From contig JAHEMJ010000001.1 in assembly GCA_024643725.1 (NCBI GenBank), positions 1 to 64,000 on the forward strand: DNA of 64,000 nt, written 5' to 3'. The translations under genes and the position numbers were made by a program. The first letter of the stretch is position 1. Each line of letters starts with the position of its first letter. A model generated the notes under the pieces. That model had not been told where the DNA came from. It was given only the letters and a program-made list of their open reading frames with translations, and searched no databases. This DNA comes from Crocinitomicaceae bacterium (GTDB lineage Bacteria > Bacteroidota > Bacteroidia > Flavobacteriales_D > Crocinitomicaceae). Below are positions 24,602 through 34,965 of this stretch, one piece after another.

Positions 24602-26095
24602 ATGAATCAAGCATTTATCATTGCCATTCTCATCGCTTATTTTGGCGTTCTACTTGTTATTTCTCATTTTACGTCCAAGAATTCGACTTCCAATAGTTTC
24701 TTCACAGGGGATAAGAAAAGTCCATGGTATTTGGTGGCCTTTGGAATGATCGGCACTTCCCTTTCGGGCGTAACTTTCGTTTCCGTACCTGGAACGGTGA
24801 CCGCAAATGGATTTTACTATTACCAAATGGTGCTTGGCTTCTTCATCGGATATTTCGTCGTAGCCTATGTCCTACTCCCACTCTACTACAAATATAACCT
24901 CAGTTCCATTTACCGATATTTAGAGTACCGACTTGGATTCTCCGCATACAAATGGGGTGCCGGTTATTTCATTCTTTCGCGAACATTGGGAGCGACCGTT
25001 CGTTTGTACTTGGTGATCAATGTCCTGCAAATCTTTGTCTTCGATGGCGTTGGCATTCCATTTTGGCTTTCCACCATCATCATCATTGCGATGATCATCG
25101 CCTACACATTCCGAGGTGGTGTAAAAACGATTGTTTGGACTGACACCCTGCAAACCGTATTCATGTTATTGGCCTTGGTGGTCTGTATCATTTCCATTCA
25201 AGGTGAGTTAAATTGGTCTTGGGGACACATTTGGAACCAAATGTCCGAAGGTGGAATGACCAAACTTTGGAGTACTGATCCAATGCGTAAAGACTTTATG
25301 TGGAAACACATCATCGGCGGAGCATTCATAACCATTACCATGACTGGACTGGACCAAGAAATGATGCAGAAGAACATCAGTGTAAAAAATTTAAAAGACG
25401 CGCAAAAAAACATGGTGGTATTTAGTTTTATTCTGCTTTTTGTCAATGCGCTTTTCTTGCTACTCGGCGGTATGTTGCAACTGTTCGCCACACAGAATGG
25501 TTGGGAATTCAAACCGGATGATTTGTTTCCATCCATCGTTCAGCAACACCTGCCATTCGGGATTTTCATCATCTTCATCATTGGATTGATCTCTGCCCTT
25601 TTTCCATCTGTCGATGGGGCAATTACGGCATTGACTTCCTCGTTCTGTATTGATATTTTAGGTTTCGAACGTCGAACAGACATCGATGAAACTCAAAAAA
25701 ACCGGCTTCGAAAAGGAGTTCATTTGTCCTTTGCTGTGTTATTCATGCTGCTCGTTTTTTACTTCAAATGGATGAACAACAAAAGCATCGTTGATTTAAT
25801 CTTTACGATTGCTGGATTCACGTATGGTCCATTGCTCGGACTTTTTGCCTTTGGAATATTAACGAAACGCACCCTCAAAAGCATCATGGTTCCTGTTGTA
25901 TGCATCATTGCCCCATTGCTTTGCTTAGGACTAACCTACGCTCCTATGATTCTTTCGTATTTCAATCCATCCTACGATGCTAGCACTTGGTTAAATGGCT
26001 ACGTTTTTGGGTATGAAATGCTCATTCTAAACGGAGGACTTACCTTCGCATTACTTTATCTTACCAGCACACCCACAGAAACAGTCAACGCATGA
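24602..26095 (+). CDS. sodium:solute symporter (SSS family)
   Basis: A 497-aa transporter of the SSS family (PF00474) with about thirteen membrane helices. Recognisable segments are FTGDKKSPWYLVAFGMIGTSLSGVTFVSVPG in helix 1, YRYLEYRLGFSAYKWGAGYFILSRTLGA, AYTFRGGVKTIVWTDTLQ and GLISALFPSVDGAITALTSS. The family imports sugars, amino acids or other solutes with Na+; the substrate cannot be named. The next gene starts inside its stop (ATGA at 26092), so the two are coupled. Confidence 0.9.
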   Translation: MNQAFIIAILIAYFGVLLVISHFTSKNSTSNSFFTGDKKSPWYLVAFGMIGTSLSGVTFVSVPGTVTANGFYYYQMVLGFFIGYFVVAYVLLPLYYKYNLSSIYRYLEYRLGFSAYKWGAGYFILSRTLGATVRLYLVINVLQIFVFDGVGIPFWLSTIIIIAMIIAYTFRGGVKTIVWTDTLQTVFMLLALVVCIISIQGELNWSWGHIWNQMSEGGMTKLWSTDPMRKDFMWKHIIGGAFITITMTGLDQEMMQKNISVKNLKDAQKNMVVFSFILLFVNALFLLLGGMLQLFATQNGWEFKPDDLFPSIVQQHLPFGIFIIFIIGLISALFPSVDGAITALTSSFCIDILGFERRTDIDETQKNRLRKGVHLSFAVLFMLLVFYFKWMNNKSIVDLIFTIAGFTYGPLLGLFAFGILTKRTLKSIMVPVVCIIAPLLCLGLTYAPMILSYFNPSYDASTWLNGYVFGYEMLILNGGLTFALLYLTSTPTETVNA

Positions 26096-27228
26096 AAATC
26101 AATTTAGACGATCACGGACTTCACTTACGCTTCGCCCCATTTACCTTAAGTCGTCCAGTTGGAAACTTACGCATGGGGATTTACACCAACGATGAACGCT
26201 GGCAACGTTTATTGCCGGATTGTGAAGTTGGATTTATCACAGAACCGCACTTGCAAGCTAAATTTCCAGCCTTGGATGACGCCATTCGCGTCAATGCCCA
26301 ACTCATTCCGAACGAAGAATTAGCGGCTTCTGTTTTTGCTTTAGAGGAAGGATTTTCTCTGTACGCAGGAGATCTATTCATAGCCGAACATGGAAGCGGT
26401 ATCACAAAGATTCAATACGTGGGAGCTGCACCAATTGTGCTCGAACATCGTTGGGACATTTTTCAGAAAAACGAAGCTGCCATCGAATTGGATTTCTATT
26501 TGATCACCGAAGATCGAACATCGGAAAAATTGTCAAAAACCAATACCCTGATCGGACCGAAAGAACTATTGTTCATCGAAGAAGGAGCAACAGTTGAAGC
26601 GTGTACGTTGAACACGACACATGGTCCAATCTACATTGGACAAGACGCTGAAATCATGGAAGGATCGATGATTCGTGGATCCTTTGTCCTCTGCGAAGGA
26701 GCCGTAGTAAAAATGGGCGCAAAAATCTATGGCGCTACCACCATTGGTCCACATTGCCGTGTAGGTGGCGAAGTGAGCAATGTCGTTTTCTTTGCTTATT
26801 CGAACAAAGGTCACGATGGATTCTTAGGAAACGCTGTTCTTGGAGAATGGTGCAACCTTGGTGCGGACACCAATTCCTCGAATTTAAAAAACAACTACAG
26901 CCTGGTTTCGAGTTACAATTACGAAACGAAGGAAATCACACCGAGTGATTTACAATTCATGGGACTTTGCATGGGTGATCATTCGAAAAGTGCAATTAAC
27001 ACAATGTTCAATACGGCAACGGTCATTGGTTTTGCCGTGAATGTCTTTTCGGATGCCTTTCCACCAAAACACCTTCCTTCTTTTACCTGGTTGAATGGAA
27101 AGGAACAGCATGCGTATGAACTTCCAAAAGCAATTCAAGCAGCCGAAGCAATGATGGAAAGACGACATGTGGAATTCACCGATGCGGACAGGCAGATCTA
27201 CGAGCATTTGGCGAAAACACGTCCATAA
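26092..27228 (+). CDS. GlmU-like sugar nucleotidyltransferase / acyltransferase family protein
   Basis: A 378-aa protein of the alternative GlmU family (TIGR03991-type, typical of Bacteroidota): an N-terminal domain beginning MKINLDDHGLHLRFAPFTLSRPVGNLRMG, which replaces the normal pyrophosphorylase start, and a C-terminal left-handed beta helix with hexapeptide repeats (GPIYIGQDAEIMEGSMIRGSFVLCEGAVVKMGAKIYG). The final ADTNSSNLKNNYSLVSSY resembles the GlmU active-site region. Proposed role is making UDP-GlcNAc for the cell wall and LPS. Coupled to the symporter by an ATGA overlap; no functional link between them is evident. Confidence 0.87.
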   Translation: MKINLDDHGLHLRFAPFTLSRPVGNLRMGIYTNDERWQRLLPDCEVGFITEPHLQAKFPALDDAIRVNAQLIPNEELAASVFALEEGFSLYAGDLFIAEHGSGITKIQYVGAAPIVLEHRWDIFQKNEAAIELDFYLITEDRTSEKLSKTNTLIGPKELLFIEEGATVEACTLNTTHGPIYIGQDAEIMEGSMIRGSFVLCEGAVVKMGAKIYGATTIGPHCRVGGEVSNVVFFAYSNKGHDGFLGNAVLGEWCNLGADTNSSNLKNNYSLVSSYNYETKEITPSDLQFMGLCMGDHSKSAINTMFNTATVIGFAVNVFSDAFPPKHLPSFTWLNGKEQHAYELPKAIQAAEAMMERRHVEFTDADRQIYEHLAKTRP

Positions 27229-27329
27229 TCTGACTATTTTTCAGTCGAAAATGGCATGGCACAATGCTTGCCGAATGTAGCACAGCAAAGTAAACTTCCA
27301 ATTTGAGAAGTTGCTGCGCGATTTAATCT

Positions 27330-27340
27330 GACAATCTGTC
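27330..27340. promoter_or_regulatory. short dyad GACA-atc-TGTC upstream of lon
   Basis: GACA (27330-27333) and TGTC (27337-27340) are inverted copies with a three-base spacer, ending 14 bases before the lon ATG. The spacing is that of a compact operator, and lon is a classic stress-induced gene, so it may bind a heat-shock regulator. Four-base arms are weak evidence. Confidence 0.3.
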
Positions 27341-27354
27341 GTAATATATAAGAT

Positions 27355-29814
27355 ATGAGTGATTTATTTGAACACGGTTTTTTTGGGATGTCTGGAATGG
27401 AATCAGACGCAGAATTCATCCCATTAATCACCGCTGAGGAGGAGGAAAATGTCAACAATCAGGAGTTTCCATCGGAATTGCCCATTTTGCCTTTGCGAAA
27501 TAACGTGCTCTTCCCAGGTGTGGTGATTCCGATAACAGTTGGACGCGATAAATCCATTAAACTCATTCAAGAAGCGAACAAAGGAAATAAAATCATTGGT
27601 GTTGTTTCGCAGAAAAATCAGGACGAAGAATCTCCGTCCTTCGATGACCTGCATTCCGTTGGAACCGTTGCTCAGATCATTCGCTTATTAAAAATGCCAG
27701 ACGGAAGTTCCACGGTGATTTTACAAGGAAAACGTCGTTTTGAAATCGTGACCCCAGTTCAGACGGAACCCTACATGCGTGCAACCGTGAATATTTTCAA
27801 GGAAATGCCCATTGAAAAAGGAAACCAGGAATTGGATGTCATGTTCAAAACCATCAAAGATTTGGCCCTTCAAATCATTCGCGATAGTCCAAACATTCCA
27901 TCCGAAGCACAATTCGCCATTGGAAACATCGATAGTCCGAGTTTCTTAGTGAATTTCATCTCGTCAAACATGAATGCAGATGTCGCGAAGAAACAAGAAA
28001 TGCTGGAGGAAATGGACGTGAAAAAACGCGTCATGATGGTCATGGAACATTTGACACTTGAAGTGCAAATGCTTGAAATGCGCAACGAAATTCAAAATCG
28101 AGTACGCAAGGACTTGGACAAGCAACAACGAGAGTATTTTCTGCACCAACAAATGCGTACCATTCAAGATGAACTGGGTGACAATCCTCAAATTCAAGAT
28201 GTCCGCGAATTTGAAGAACGTGCAAAATCCAAAAAATGGGATGAGCGTGTCGAAAAATTGTTCTTTAAGGAACTAGAAAAATTACAACGCATGAATCCAC
28301 AAGGGGCTGAGTATACCGTTCAAATGAACTATTTGGATTTGTTACTCGACCTACCTTGGGGCGTTTATACCAACGACAAATTGGATTTAAAACGCGCAAA
28401 GAAAATTCTTGAACGCGATCATTTTGGCATGGAAAAAGTCAAAGAACGCATCTTGGAATATTTGGCCGTTTTAAAATTAAAAGGCAACATGAAATCTCCG
28501 ATTCTTTGCTTCTATGGTCCTCCAGGAGTCGGAAAAACTTCACTTGGAAAATCCATTGCAGAAGCGTTGGGAAGAAAATACATCCGCATGTCCTTAGGTG
28601 GCCTGCACGATGAAGCAGAAATCCGTGGACACCGTAAAACGTACATTGGAGCTATGCCCGGACGAGTGATGCAAAACTTGAAAAAAGCAGAAACAGCGAA
28701 TCCCGTTTTTGTCCTTGACGAAATTGATAAATTGGGAAGAAATCACCACGGAGATCCTTCCTCTGCCCTATTAGAAGTACTTGATCCAGAGCAGAACAGT
28801 GCCTTTTACGATAATTACGTGGAAACAGAATTCGATTTATCGAAAGTCTTGTTCATTGCCACGGCAAATAGCTTGAGCACCGTTCAGACGCCACTGTTGG
28901 ACCGCATGGAAATCATTGAAGTCAATGGTTACACGATTGAAGAGAAAATCGAAATTGCGAAACGTCACCTGCTACCAAAACAAATCGCTGAACACGGAAT
29001 TACCAAAGATGACATCATCGTGGATAAAAAAGTGTGGGAGAAAATTGTAGAGGAATATACGAACGAATCAGGTGTGCGCGGCTTGGACAAAGTCACAGCT
29101 AAGTTGGTGCGCAATCGCGCGCGCCAGATTGCCATGGAAGAATCCTTTGAACCGAACATCACCATGGAGGATTTATTCACCTTCCTTGGTGCCGGAAGAG
29201 CACGTACGAAATACATCAACAATGAAACAGCTGGCGTGGTCACAGGACTCGCATGGACATCCGTTGGTGGAGATATTTTATTCATCGAATCCTCGATTAC
29301 AAAAGGAAAAGGAAAATTAACCTTGACTGGAAACTTAGGCGATGTCATGAAAGAATCTGCTGTCATTGCCTTGGAATTCTTGAAAGGACACAGCGACTTA
29401 CTTGAACTCGATCAAGAGGTCTTTGACGAACACAACATTCACGTTCACGTTCCAGAAGGAGCCACACCAAAAGATGGTCCAAGTGCTGGAATTACCATGT
29501 TGACTTCCTTAGCCTCCGTTTTCACGCAACGCAAAGTGAAGAAAAACTTAGCGATGACTGGTGAAATCACCTTAAGAGGCGATGTTTTGCCCGTTGGTGG
29601 AATCAAAGAGAAAATCTTGGCTGCCAAACGTGCGGGAATCAAAGAAATCATTCTTTGTGCGAAAAACAAACAGGACATCGATGAAATCAAAGAAGATTAC
29701 CTGAAAGGAATTACTTTTCACTTTGTGACAAAAATGTCCGAAGTTTTAGATTTGGCCTTAACAAAGGAAAAAGTGAAAAACCCAAAGAAAATTGAGGTTC
29801 CTAAAGCAAAATAA
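27355..29814 (+). CDS. lon: ATP-dependent Lon protease (LonA)
   Basis: An 819-aa LonA-type AAA+ serine protease that degrades misfolded and regulatory proteins. Domains in order: LON substrate-binding domain (about 40-240, [21 protein letters not shown]), helical linker, AAA+ module with Walker [10 protein letters not shown] (388-396), and the protease domain with the Ser-Lys dyad S710 in GPSAGI and K753 in GGIKEK (43 residues apart, as in E. coli Lon). Length is normal. A Bacteroidota-type acidic N-terminal extension ([13 protein letters not shown]) precedes the LON domain. Its stop overlaps the next start as TAATG. Confidence 0.96.
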   Translation: MSDLFEHGFFGMSGMESDAEFIPLITAEEEENVNNQEFPSELPILPLRNNVLFPGVVIPITVGRDKSIKLIQEANKGNKIIGVVSQKNQDEESPSFDDLHSVGTVAQIIRLLKMPDGSSTVILQGKRRFEIVTPVQTEPYMRATVNIFKEMPIEKGNQELDVMFKTIKDLALQIIRDSPNIPSEAQFAIGNIDSPSFLVNFISSNMNADVAKKQEMLEEMDVKKRVMMVMEHLTLEVQMLEMRNEIQNRVRKDLDKQQREYFLHQQMRTIQDELGDNPQIQDVREFEERAKSKKWDERVEKLFFKELEKLQRMNPQGAEYTVQMNYLDLLLDLPWGVYTNDKLDLKRAKKILERDHFGMEKVKERILEYLAVLKLKGNMKSPILCFYGPPGVGKTSLGKSIAEALGRKYIRMSLGGLHDEAEIRGHRKTYIGAMPGRVMQNLKKAETANPVFVLDEIDKLGRNHHGDPSSALLEVLDPEQNSAFYDNYVETEFDLSKVLFIATANSLSTVQTPLLDRMEIIEVNGYTIEEKIEIAKRHLLPKQIAEHGITKDDIIVDKKVWEKIVEEYTNESGVRGLDKVTAKLVRNRARQIAMEESFEPNITMEDLFTFLGAGRARTKYINNETAGVVTGLAWTSVGGDILFIESSITKGKGKLTLTGNLGDVMKESAVIALEFLKGHSDLLELDQEVFDEHNIHVHVPEGATPKDGPSAGITMLTSLASVFTQRKVKKNLAMTGEITLRGDVLPVGGIKEKILAAKRAGIKEIILCAKNKQDIDEIKEDYLKGITFHFVTKMSEVLDLALTKEKVKNPKKIEVPKAK

Positions 29815-30218
29815 TGAAGAACAAAAAGATTGTCGTTTTTGATGGCGTTTGCATCCTTTGCAACGGCTTTGTTCAATGGCTCATTGAGCACGATCGAAAT
29901 AAACACTTCTTTTTTTCTACCGCACAATCTGAATTTGTCCAACGAACAAGCAAAGAAATACCTTTGCCGATGAGCGCAATGGATTCTGTCATCTATTTGA
30001 GAAACGGAAAAATACACACAGAAAGCGCAGCAATCTTGATGATTTTATTTGATCTTGGAGGCTGGTGGAAAATTCTTGCTGTTTTTCGCATCGTTCCTGC
30101 GTTTATCCGTAATTTCTTTTACCGATTCATCGCTAAAAAAAGGTATTCAATCTTTGGGAAAAAGGACGAATGCATGATTCCAAGCAAAGAAATCAGTGCA
30201 CGTTTTATCCTCGACTAG
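29814..30218 (+). CDS. DCC-family thiol-disulfide oxidoreductase-like protein
   Basis: A 134-aa DUF393/DCC-family protein: VVFDGVCILCNGFVQWLIEHDR carries the conserved D-G-x-C-x-L-C motif (Asp and two Cys) of the family, followed by FFFSTAQSE and DSVIYLRNGKIHTESAAIL. Members are predicted thiol-disulfide oxidoreductases with a thioredoxin-like fold; substrate unknown. It is translationally coupled to lon by a TAATG overlap, which suggests a protein-quality or redox link. Confidence 0.9.
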   Translation: MKNKKIVVFDGVCILCNGFVQWLIEHDRNKHFFFSTAQSEFVQRTSKEIPLPMSAMDSVIYLRNGKIHTESAAILMILFDLGGWWKILAVFRIVPAFIRNFFYRFIAKKRYSIFGKKDECMIPSKEISARFILD

Positions 30219-30271
30219 TCATTAGCGTTTCTACTTGAATTATCTTAAATTAGCCGTACAAAATTCTGTAC

Positions 30272-33200
30272 ATGAGATTAATTTACTTCAAGAAACTATC
30301 CGTTCTTACCATTTGCGCTTTCCTTCAATTTGCGATTCACGCTCAGAATTACAAAAAACCAAGCGCCTATGAAATCGGACTATTACCCGAATGGGCACAG
30401 CGCATGTACGGTGATAATCCGAGTGTATATGAGGTGGATGCACTTTACCGCGCCTATTACAATACACATGAGTTTGAAAAATCCTATCACACGCAATACT
30501 ACAAACGTTGGAGAAGAGCTGCGCTTCCCTATTTGAACGAAGCAGGATATATTCAAAAACCAACGGCAGAAGAGCAAATCCGTATAGATCAAGCCTATTT
30601 GAGAAAACAAAAACAACAAAAAACTTCGAATTGGAGTGTCGTTGGACCCATTACAAATTATCAAGAAGGATTAACGCAAGGATCTGGACAAACCAACACG
30701 TACAGTTTCGACCAATGCTTGAATTCCCCGAACGTTTGCTATTGTGGAACCGAACCCGGTGAAGTGTACAAAAGTACTAACGCCGGATTAAACTGGACTT
30801 GTGTTTCGATGTCCATCGATTTTGGAAGTGGTGTGACAGCAGTGGAAATCGATTATAACAATCCAAACATTGTTTTTGCCGGAGGAAATAATGGTGTTTT
30901 TCGTTCAACAAATGGTGCAACGAGTTGGACAAATGTCCTACCCAATACTAGCTTAGGTGTCAACGAATTGTTCATTCACCCAACAAATACGCAATTGGTC
31001 TTCGCTGCAACGGATAAAGGATTGTTCAAAAGTACCGATGGAGGAACCACTTGGACTCAGGTTTTTACTGAAGCATCCTACGACATCAAAGCAAATACGG
31101 CCAATAGTTCGATTTTATATTTAGTGAAACACAACGCGACTAGTTTGAATTGTGAATTTTTGAAATCTTCGGATGGTGGACAAACATGGCTTGTTCAAAC
31201 GAATGGTTGGTACACCTCAAACGATACCGCACGAAACGATGGAGGTGCGCGTATTGCCGTAACTCCTGCGGATCCAAATCGTGTTTATGCCTATTTGATT
31301 GGTGAATCCAAACCAAACGACATTGGATACATTGGTGTCTACCGAAGTGATGACGGCGGAAGTTCATGGACCTTGCCAAATGGTCCGGTTGGTGGACCCT
31401 ACTCGACCACACACATCAATTTGGCCATTGGAACAGATACTTGGCTCTACCATCAAGGATTTTACAACTGCGCCATCATGGCTTCTCCAACTGATCCAAA
31501 CTTAATATTAGTTGGTGGACTGAATGTCTATAAATCAACCGATGGCGGCGCGACGTTTTCCGCGTTATCCGGTTATGTAGGCGGACCCCTGCACATGCAT
31601 GTCGATAATCAAGATTTCCGTGTGAATGGCAACGACGCTTGGATTACAACGGATGGTGGTGTTTATCATTCCTCCGATTTCTTTGCAACTGAACCGGAAT
31701 TTCGCATGTCAGGTGTCCACGGTTCCGATTATTGGGGCTTTGGTTCCGGATGGAACGAAGATGTATTAGTTGGCGGACTTTACCACAATGGAAACCTAGC
31801 ATACCACGAAAATTACGGTCCAGGGAACTTTTTAGAATTAGGCGGAGGCGAAGCAGCAACTGGATACGTGAATCCAGGAAATAATCGCCTGACGTACTTT
31901 TCGGATATCGGCGGAAAACGAATTCCCTTGAATTTAGGTGATCCCATTTCTGGTGCACCATTTGGCAATTCACCAAATGAAAGTTATTACGCAGCAGAGT
32001 CAAGTGAAATGGAATTTCATCCAAACTGTTACAGTATCGCGTACATTGGAAAACAAAATGCCATTTACAAAACAACTGACGCAGGAGCATCCTTTACAAA
32101 CCTGCATAGCTTTGGAACCTTGGTGGATGACCAAGTAAAGTACATCGAAGTATCTTCTTCGAATCCAAATGTCATTTACCTAAATCAACAACCAGCTTCA
32201 GGAAATATAGGGAAACTATGGAAAACAATCGACGGAGGACAAAACTGGACGCAAGTAACGATTCCTGGAGGAAATAGTCGTCGCATGGTGCTTTCCTTAA
32301 ATCCATTAAATGAAAATGAATTATGGATTGCTTACGCCAGTGGTGCGAATGGCAACAAAGTCTTTAAAACAAGCGATGGCGGAGCAACTTGGAGTAATTT
32401 AACGACTTCTATTTTGAACAACGAAAGTGTGCAATCCATTGAGCACATTGCTGGAACGGATGGCGGAATTTACGTAGCAACAAACAAGGCCGTTTACTAC
32501 CGAAACAATACCAATGCATTTGTCTTAGACAACGCCGGACTTCCAACCTTTATTAATGGCAACATCCTTCATGCGTTTTACAGAGATGCAAAGATTCGTT
32601 TGGCATCGTACGGAAAAGGAATTTTCGAAAGTGCCTTGACAGAGATTCCAAGTTTGCCCATTTGCCGCATCACCGTGGACAAACTTTCCCTCGTTGCTGT
32701 TTGCGAAGTGGATTCATTCTATTTCGAGGATCATTCCTTTTTGAATCACACCAATGCAACGTGGCAGTGGACCTTCCCTACTGGATTCCCAAGCAGCTCT
32801 TCGCAACGAAATCCTTCGGTGTTATTTCCAACCGCAGGAGATCATTTAGCCATTCTTCAAATTACGGATGCTGCTGGTCACACCGATGTAGATAGCTTAA
32901 CCGTGAATGTTTCTTTCTTCCAATTGCAGACAGGAATCCATGAAGATTTTCAAACGAATTTCTTACCGAATGGATGGAGCATCAACAACCAAGATGGTGG
33001 CGGAACATGGAGCCTTTCTACTTCGACCGGTGGATTCGGGAATTCAACGCAAGCCGCACTTTTCGATAATTACAACATCGACTCACAACATTCCTTTGAT
33101 GATTTAGTCATGCCATTAGATGCGACTGTTTTGGACATTCAACCCTACTTGCATTTTGATGTGGCTTACGCTCGTTGGGGAAGCGGATATTCAGACTCTT

Positions 33201-33700
33201 TAGCCGTCATGGTTTCGACAGATTGTGGTGTTACCTACCAACAAGTTTATTTAAAAGGAGGAACCACTTTGGCAACTTCGCCGGACAACCAAAGTTTTTT
33301 CATTCCAACAAATGATCAATGGCGGACCGATTCCGTTGATTTAAGCGCCTATTTTGGACAAACCAATTTACAAGTGGCCTTCAGAAACATTGGAGGATGG
33401 GGAAATGCCATCTATATCGACAACGTGAACCTTGGTTCTTTGGCTGGATTAAACACAGCAAAACTTCCGTCAATTTCCATGTATCCAAATCCAATTCAAG
33501 CAGGTACTTGTTTGACCATTCAAGGAGATGGGATTGAAAAAGTGACGTTGGTAAATCAAGAAGGAAAGAAGATCAAGTCCATTTCGTTTGCTTCTGGTTC
33601 GACCTTTGAACTTCCAGAGCAACTGGCCGCTGGAACATATATCATTCAATTGGAGACAAAAAATCAGCTGATCAACAAACCACTAATCATCATTCGTTAA
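30272..33700 (+). CDS. T9SS-secreted BNR/sortilin-repeat protein with PKD and Por sorting domains
   Basis: A 1142-aa exported protein. Signal peptide about 1-24 (ICAFLQFAIHAQ). Residues about 150-790 contain at least nine BNR/Asp-box repeats such as VYKSTNAGLNWT, LFKSTDGGTTWT, FLKSSDGGQTWL and LWKTIDGGQNWT, building one or two beta-propellers as in sortilin/VPS10-type and glycosidase-like proteins. Then a PKD domain (about 805-890, ATWQWTFPTG..AGDHLAILQITDAAGH), a jelly-roll-like segment (about 890-1055), and a C-terminal Por/type A sorting domain (ISMYPNPIQAGTCLTIQG..GTYIIQLETKN). Secretion by the type IX system to the surface or medium is expected. Substrate unknown. Confidence 0.9.
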   Translation: MRLIYFKKLSVLTICAFLQFAIHAQNYKKPSAYEIGLLPEWAQRMYGDNPSVYEVDALYRAYYNTHEFEKSYHTQYYKRWRRAALPYLNEAGYIQKPTAEEQIRIDQAYLRKQKQQKTSNWSVVGPITNYQEGLTQGSGQTNTYSFDQCLNSPNVCYCGTEPGEVYKSTNAGLNWTCVSMSIDFGSGVTAVEIDYNNPNIVFAGGNNGVFRSTNGATSWTNVLPNTSLGVNELFIHPTNTQLVFAATDKGLFKSTDGGTTWTQVFTEASYDIKANTANSSILYLVKHNATSLNCEFLKSSDGGQTWLVQTNGWYTSNDTARNDGGARIAVTPADPNRVYAYLIGESKPNDIGYIGVYRSDDGGSSWTLPNGPVGGPYSTTHINLAIGTDTWLYHQGFYNCAIMASPTDPNLILVGGLNVYKSTDGGATFSALSGYVGGPLHMHVDNQDFRVNGNDAWITTDGGVYHSSDFFATEPEFRMSGVHGSDYWGFGSGWNEDVLVGGLYHNGNLAYHENYGPGNFLELGGGEAATGYVNPGNNRLTYFSDIGGKRIPLNLGDPISGAPFGNSPNESYYAAESSEMEFHPNCYSIAYIGKQNAIYKTTDAGASFTNLHSFGTLVDDQVKYIEVSSSNPNVIYLNQQPASGNIGKLWKTIDGGQNWTQVTIPGGNSRRMVLSLNPLNENELWIAYASGANGNKVFKTSDGGATWSNLTTSILNNESVQSIEHIAGTDGGIYVATNKAVYYRNNTNAFVLDNAGLPTFINGNILHAFYRDAKIRLASYGKGIFESALTEIPSLPICRITVDKLSLVAVCEVDSFYFEDHSFLNHTNATWQWTFPTGFPSSSSQRNPSVLFPTAGDHLAILQITDAAGHTDVDSLTVNVSFFQLQTGIHEDFQTNFLPNGWSINNQDGGGTWSLSTSTGGFGNSTQAALFDNYNIDSQHSFDDLVMPLDATVLDIQPYLHFDVAYARWGSGYSDSLAVMVSTDCGVTYQQVYLKGGTTLATSPDNQSFFIPTNDQWRTDSVDLSAYFGQTNLQVAFRNIGGWGNAIYIDNVNLGSLAGLNTAKLPSISMYPNPIQAGTCLTIQGDGIEKVTLVNQEGKKIKSISFASGSTFELPEQLAAGTYIIQLETKNQLINKPLIIIR

Positions 33701-33753
33701 GTATATTTTTTCTTCTTGGCATAATTTCTGATATTTGCAGTGAAATTTAAGAC

Positions 33754-34395
33754 ATGAAATCAGTATACCTCCTTTTAACCGTTCTTTTCCTACAAGTTGG
33801 AAACGTATTTTCTCAAGATGCAAAAGCTCAAGGGATCCTTGATAAACTATCTTCCAAAATGAAAACGATGAAGTCTTTCTACATCGAATTCAATGCAACC
33901 ATCAAGAATACAGAAAACGGAACCAATGAAAATGCTACCGGAAAAGGTTGGGTAAAAGGAAATAAATTTTACGCTTCTTACGGAGATAACACCATTATCT
34001 CCAATGGATTAAAAACATGGACCATCATCAAAGAAGAACGTTCCGTATACGAATCAGATGCAACGGACGATGAAGATGGTATCAATCCAAAGAAATTAAT
34101 GACCATTTGGGAAACTGGCTTTAAAAACAAATTTGACCGTGAGGACAAATTGAACGGAGAAGCCGTTTACGTCATCGATTTATTCCCAAAAGTTCCTGCA
34201 AAAGCAGAATACCACACCATCGTTTTATACATCTCAAAAACAGACAACGAATTGAAGAAAGCGATTTTGAAAGCGAAAGATGGAACAGTTATGACATACT
34301 CCATGACGAAGTTCACTTCGAATCCAGAAATCGACGATAAAAAATTCGTATTCGATAAAACGAAATTCCCTGGATATCCAGTCATCAAAGACTAA
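33754..34395 (+). CDS. LolA-like outer membrane lipoprotein carrier family protein
   Basis: A 213-aa exported protein with signal peptide ending NVFSQ. The N-terminal part KAQGILDKLSSKMKTMKSFYIEFNATIKN followed by GKGWVKGNKFYASYGDNTIISNGLKTWTI is the LolA/YdcG-like half-barrel pattern, and DGTVMTYSMTKFTSNPEIDDKKFVFDKTKFPG is the typical ending. LolA-type carriers ferry lipoproteins between the two membranes. Bacteroidota usually have several such proteins, so a role in lipoprotein or other lipid transport is likely but the exact cargo is unproven. Confidence 0.88.
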   Translation: MKSVYLLLTVLFLQVGNVFSQDAKAQGILDKLSSKMKTMKSFYIEFNATIKNTENGTNENATGKGWVKGNKFYASYGDNTIISNGLKTWTIIKEERSVYESDATDDEDGINPKKLMTIWETGFKNKFDREDKLNGEAVYVIDLFPKVPAKAEYHTIVLYISKTDNELKKAILKAKDGTVMTYSMTKFTSNPEIDDKKFVFDKTKFPGYPVIKD

Positions 34396-34400
34396 GGGAT

Positions 34401-34853
34401 TTATCGCTTCATGGCACGATCCATTTCTCGGCGATCGTCTTTCTCTTTTAAATCATGACGTTTGTCGTGCAGTTTTTTACCAACCGCACACGCAATGTGT
34501 ATTTTTACCCATCCCTTTTCTGAGAGAAATAATTTCAATGGAATGACCGTATTTCCTTTGATTTTTAGAAATTTCTCTATGCGGATAATTTCTTTTCTAT
34601 TCAAGAGAATTTTGCGGTCTGCTCGTGGCTTATGGTTGTAAAAGGAACCATTTTCGTACTCCGTCACGTGCATGTTGCGAATCCACACCTCGTTGTTATA
34701 GAAAATGCAATAGGCTTCCAGAATACTCGCTTTTCCGTTGCGAATGCTTTTAATTTCTGTACCAGAAAGAACCATCCCAGCAGTGAATTCCTCCTCTAGG
34801 TGATACTCAAAACGAGCCCTTTTATTCCGTATGTTCAGTTCTTTCACCGCCAT
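34401..34853 (-). CDS. smpB: SsrA-binding protein SmpB
   Basis: A 150-aa SmpB that brings tmRNA to stalled ribosomes. Signature segments: IRNKRARFEYHLEEEFTAGMVLSGTEIKSIRNGKASILEAY, IRNMHVTEYENGSFYNHKPRADRKILLN and the basic C-terminal tail KKLHDKRHDLKEKDDRREMDRAMKR that inserts into the mRNA channel. Length is normal. Convergent with the LolA-like gene, five bases apart. No tmRNA gene is visible in the window. Confidence 0.97.
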   Translation of the reverse strand: MAVKELNIRNKRARFEYHLEEEFTAGMVLSGTEIKSIRNGKASILEAYCIFYNNEVWIRNMHVTEYENGSFYNHKPRADRKILLNRKEIIRIEKFLKIKGNTVIPLKLFLSEKGWVKIHIACAVGKKLHDKRHDLKEKDDRREMDRAMKR

Positions 34854-34942
34854 GGTCTAACAAAGTTAATCAATTGTTGGCAGTGGCTTGAAACTTCCTT
34901 GGACTATTTCCAAACTATCTATCCATATTTGAAAAGAATAAG

Positions 34943-34950
34943 TAAATTTG
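34943..34950 (+). promoter_or_regulatory. -7 element TAAATTTG before recR
   Basis: Exact TAnnTTTG match. The TTG used by the ORF track as the recR start (34948) is the end of this element, so transcription must begin downstream of it and the true start codon is later (GTG 34966 proposed). Confidence 0.5.
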
Positions 34951-34965
34951 AACTCAACTTTTTAC

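Noticed and set aside
28965-29366. 133-aa ORF on the opposite strand of lon.
   Set aside because: Shadow of a strongly conserved gene; no promoter, no family likeness.
30256-30271. Inverted repeat GTACA-AAATTC-TGTAC just before the ATG of the BNR protein.
   Set aside because: Only five-base arms in an AT-rich region; likely chance.
31644-32090. 148-aa ORF on the opposite strand of the BNR-repeat protein.
   Set aside because: Antisense shadow of a repeat-rich gene; its translation is low-complexity and unlike any family.
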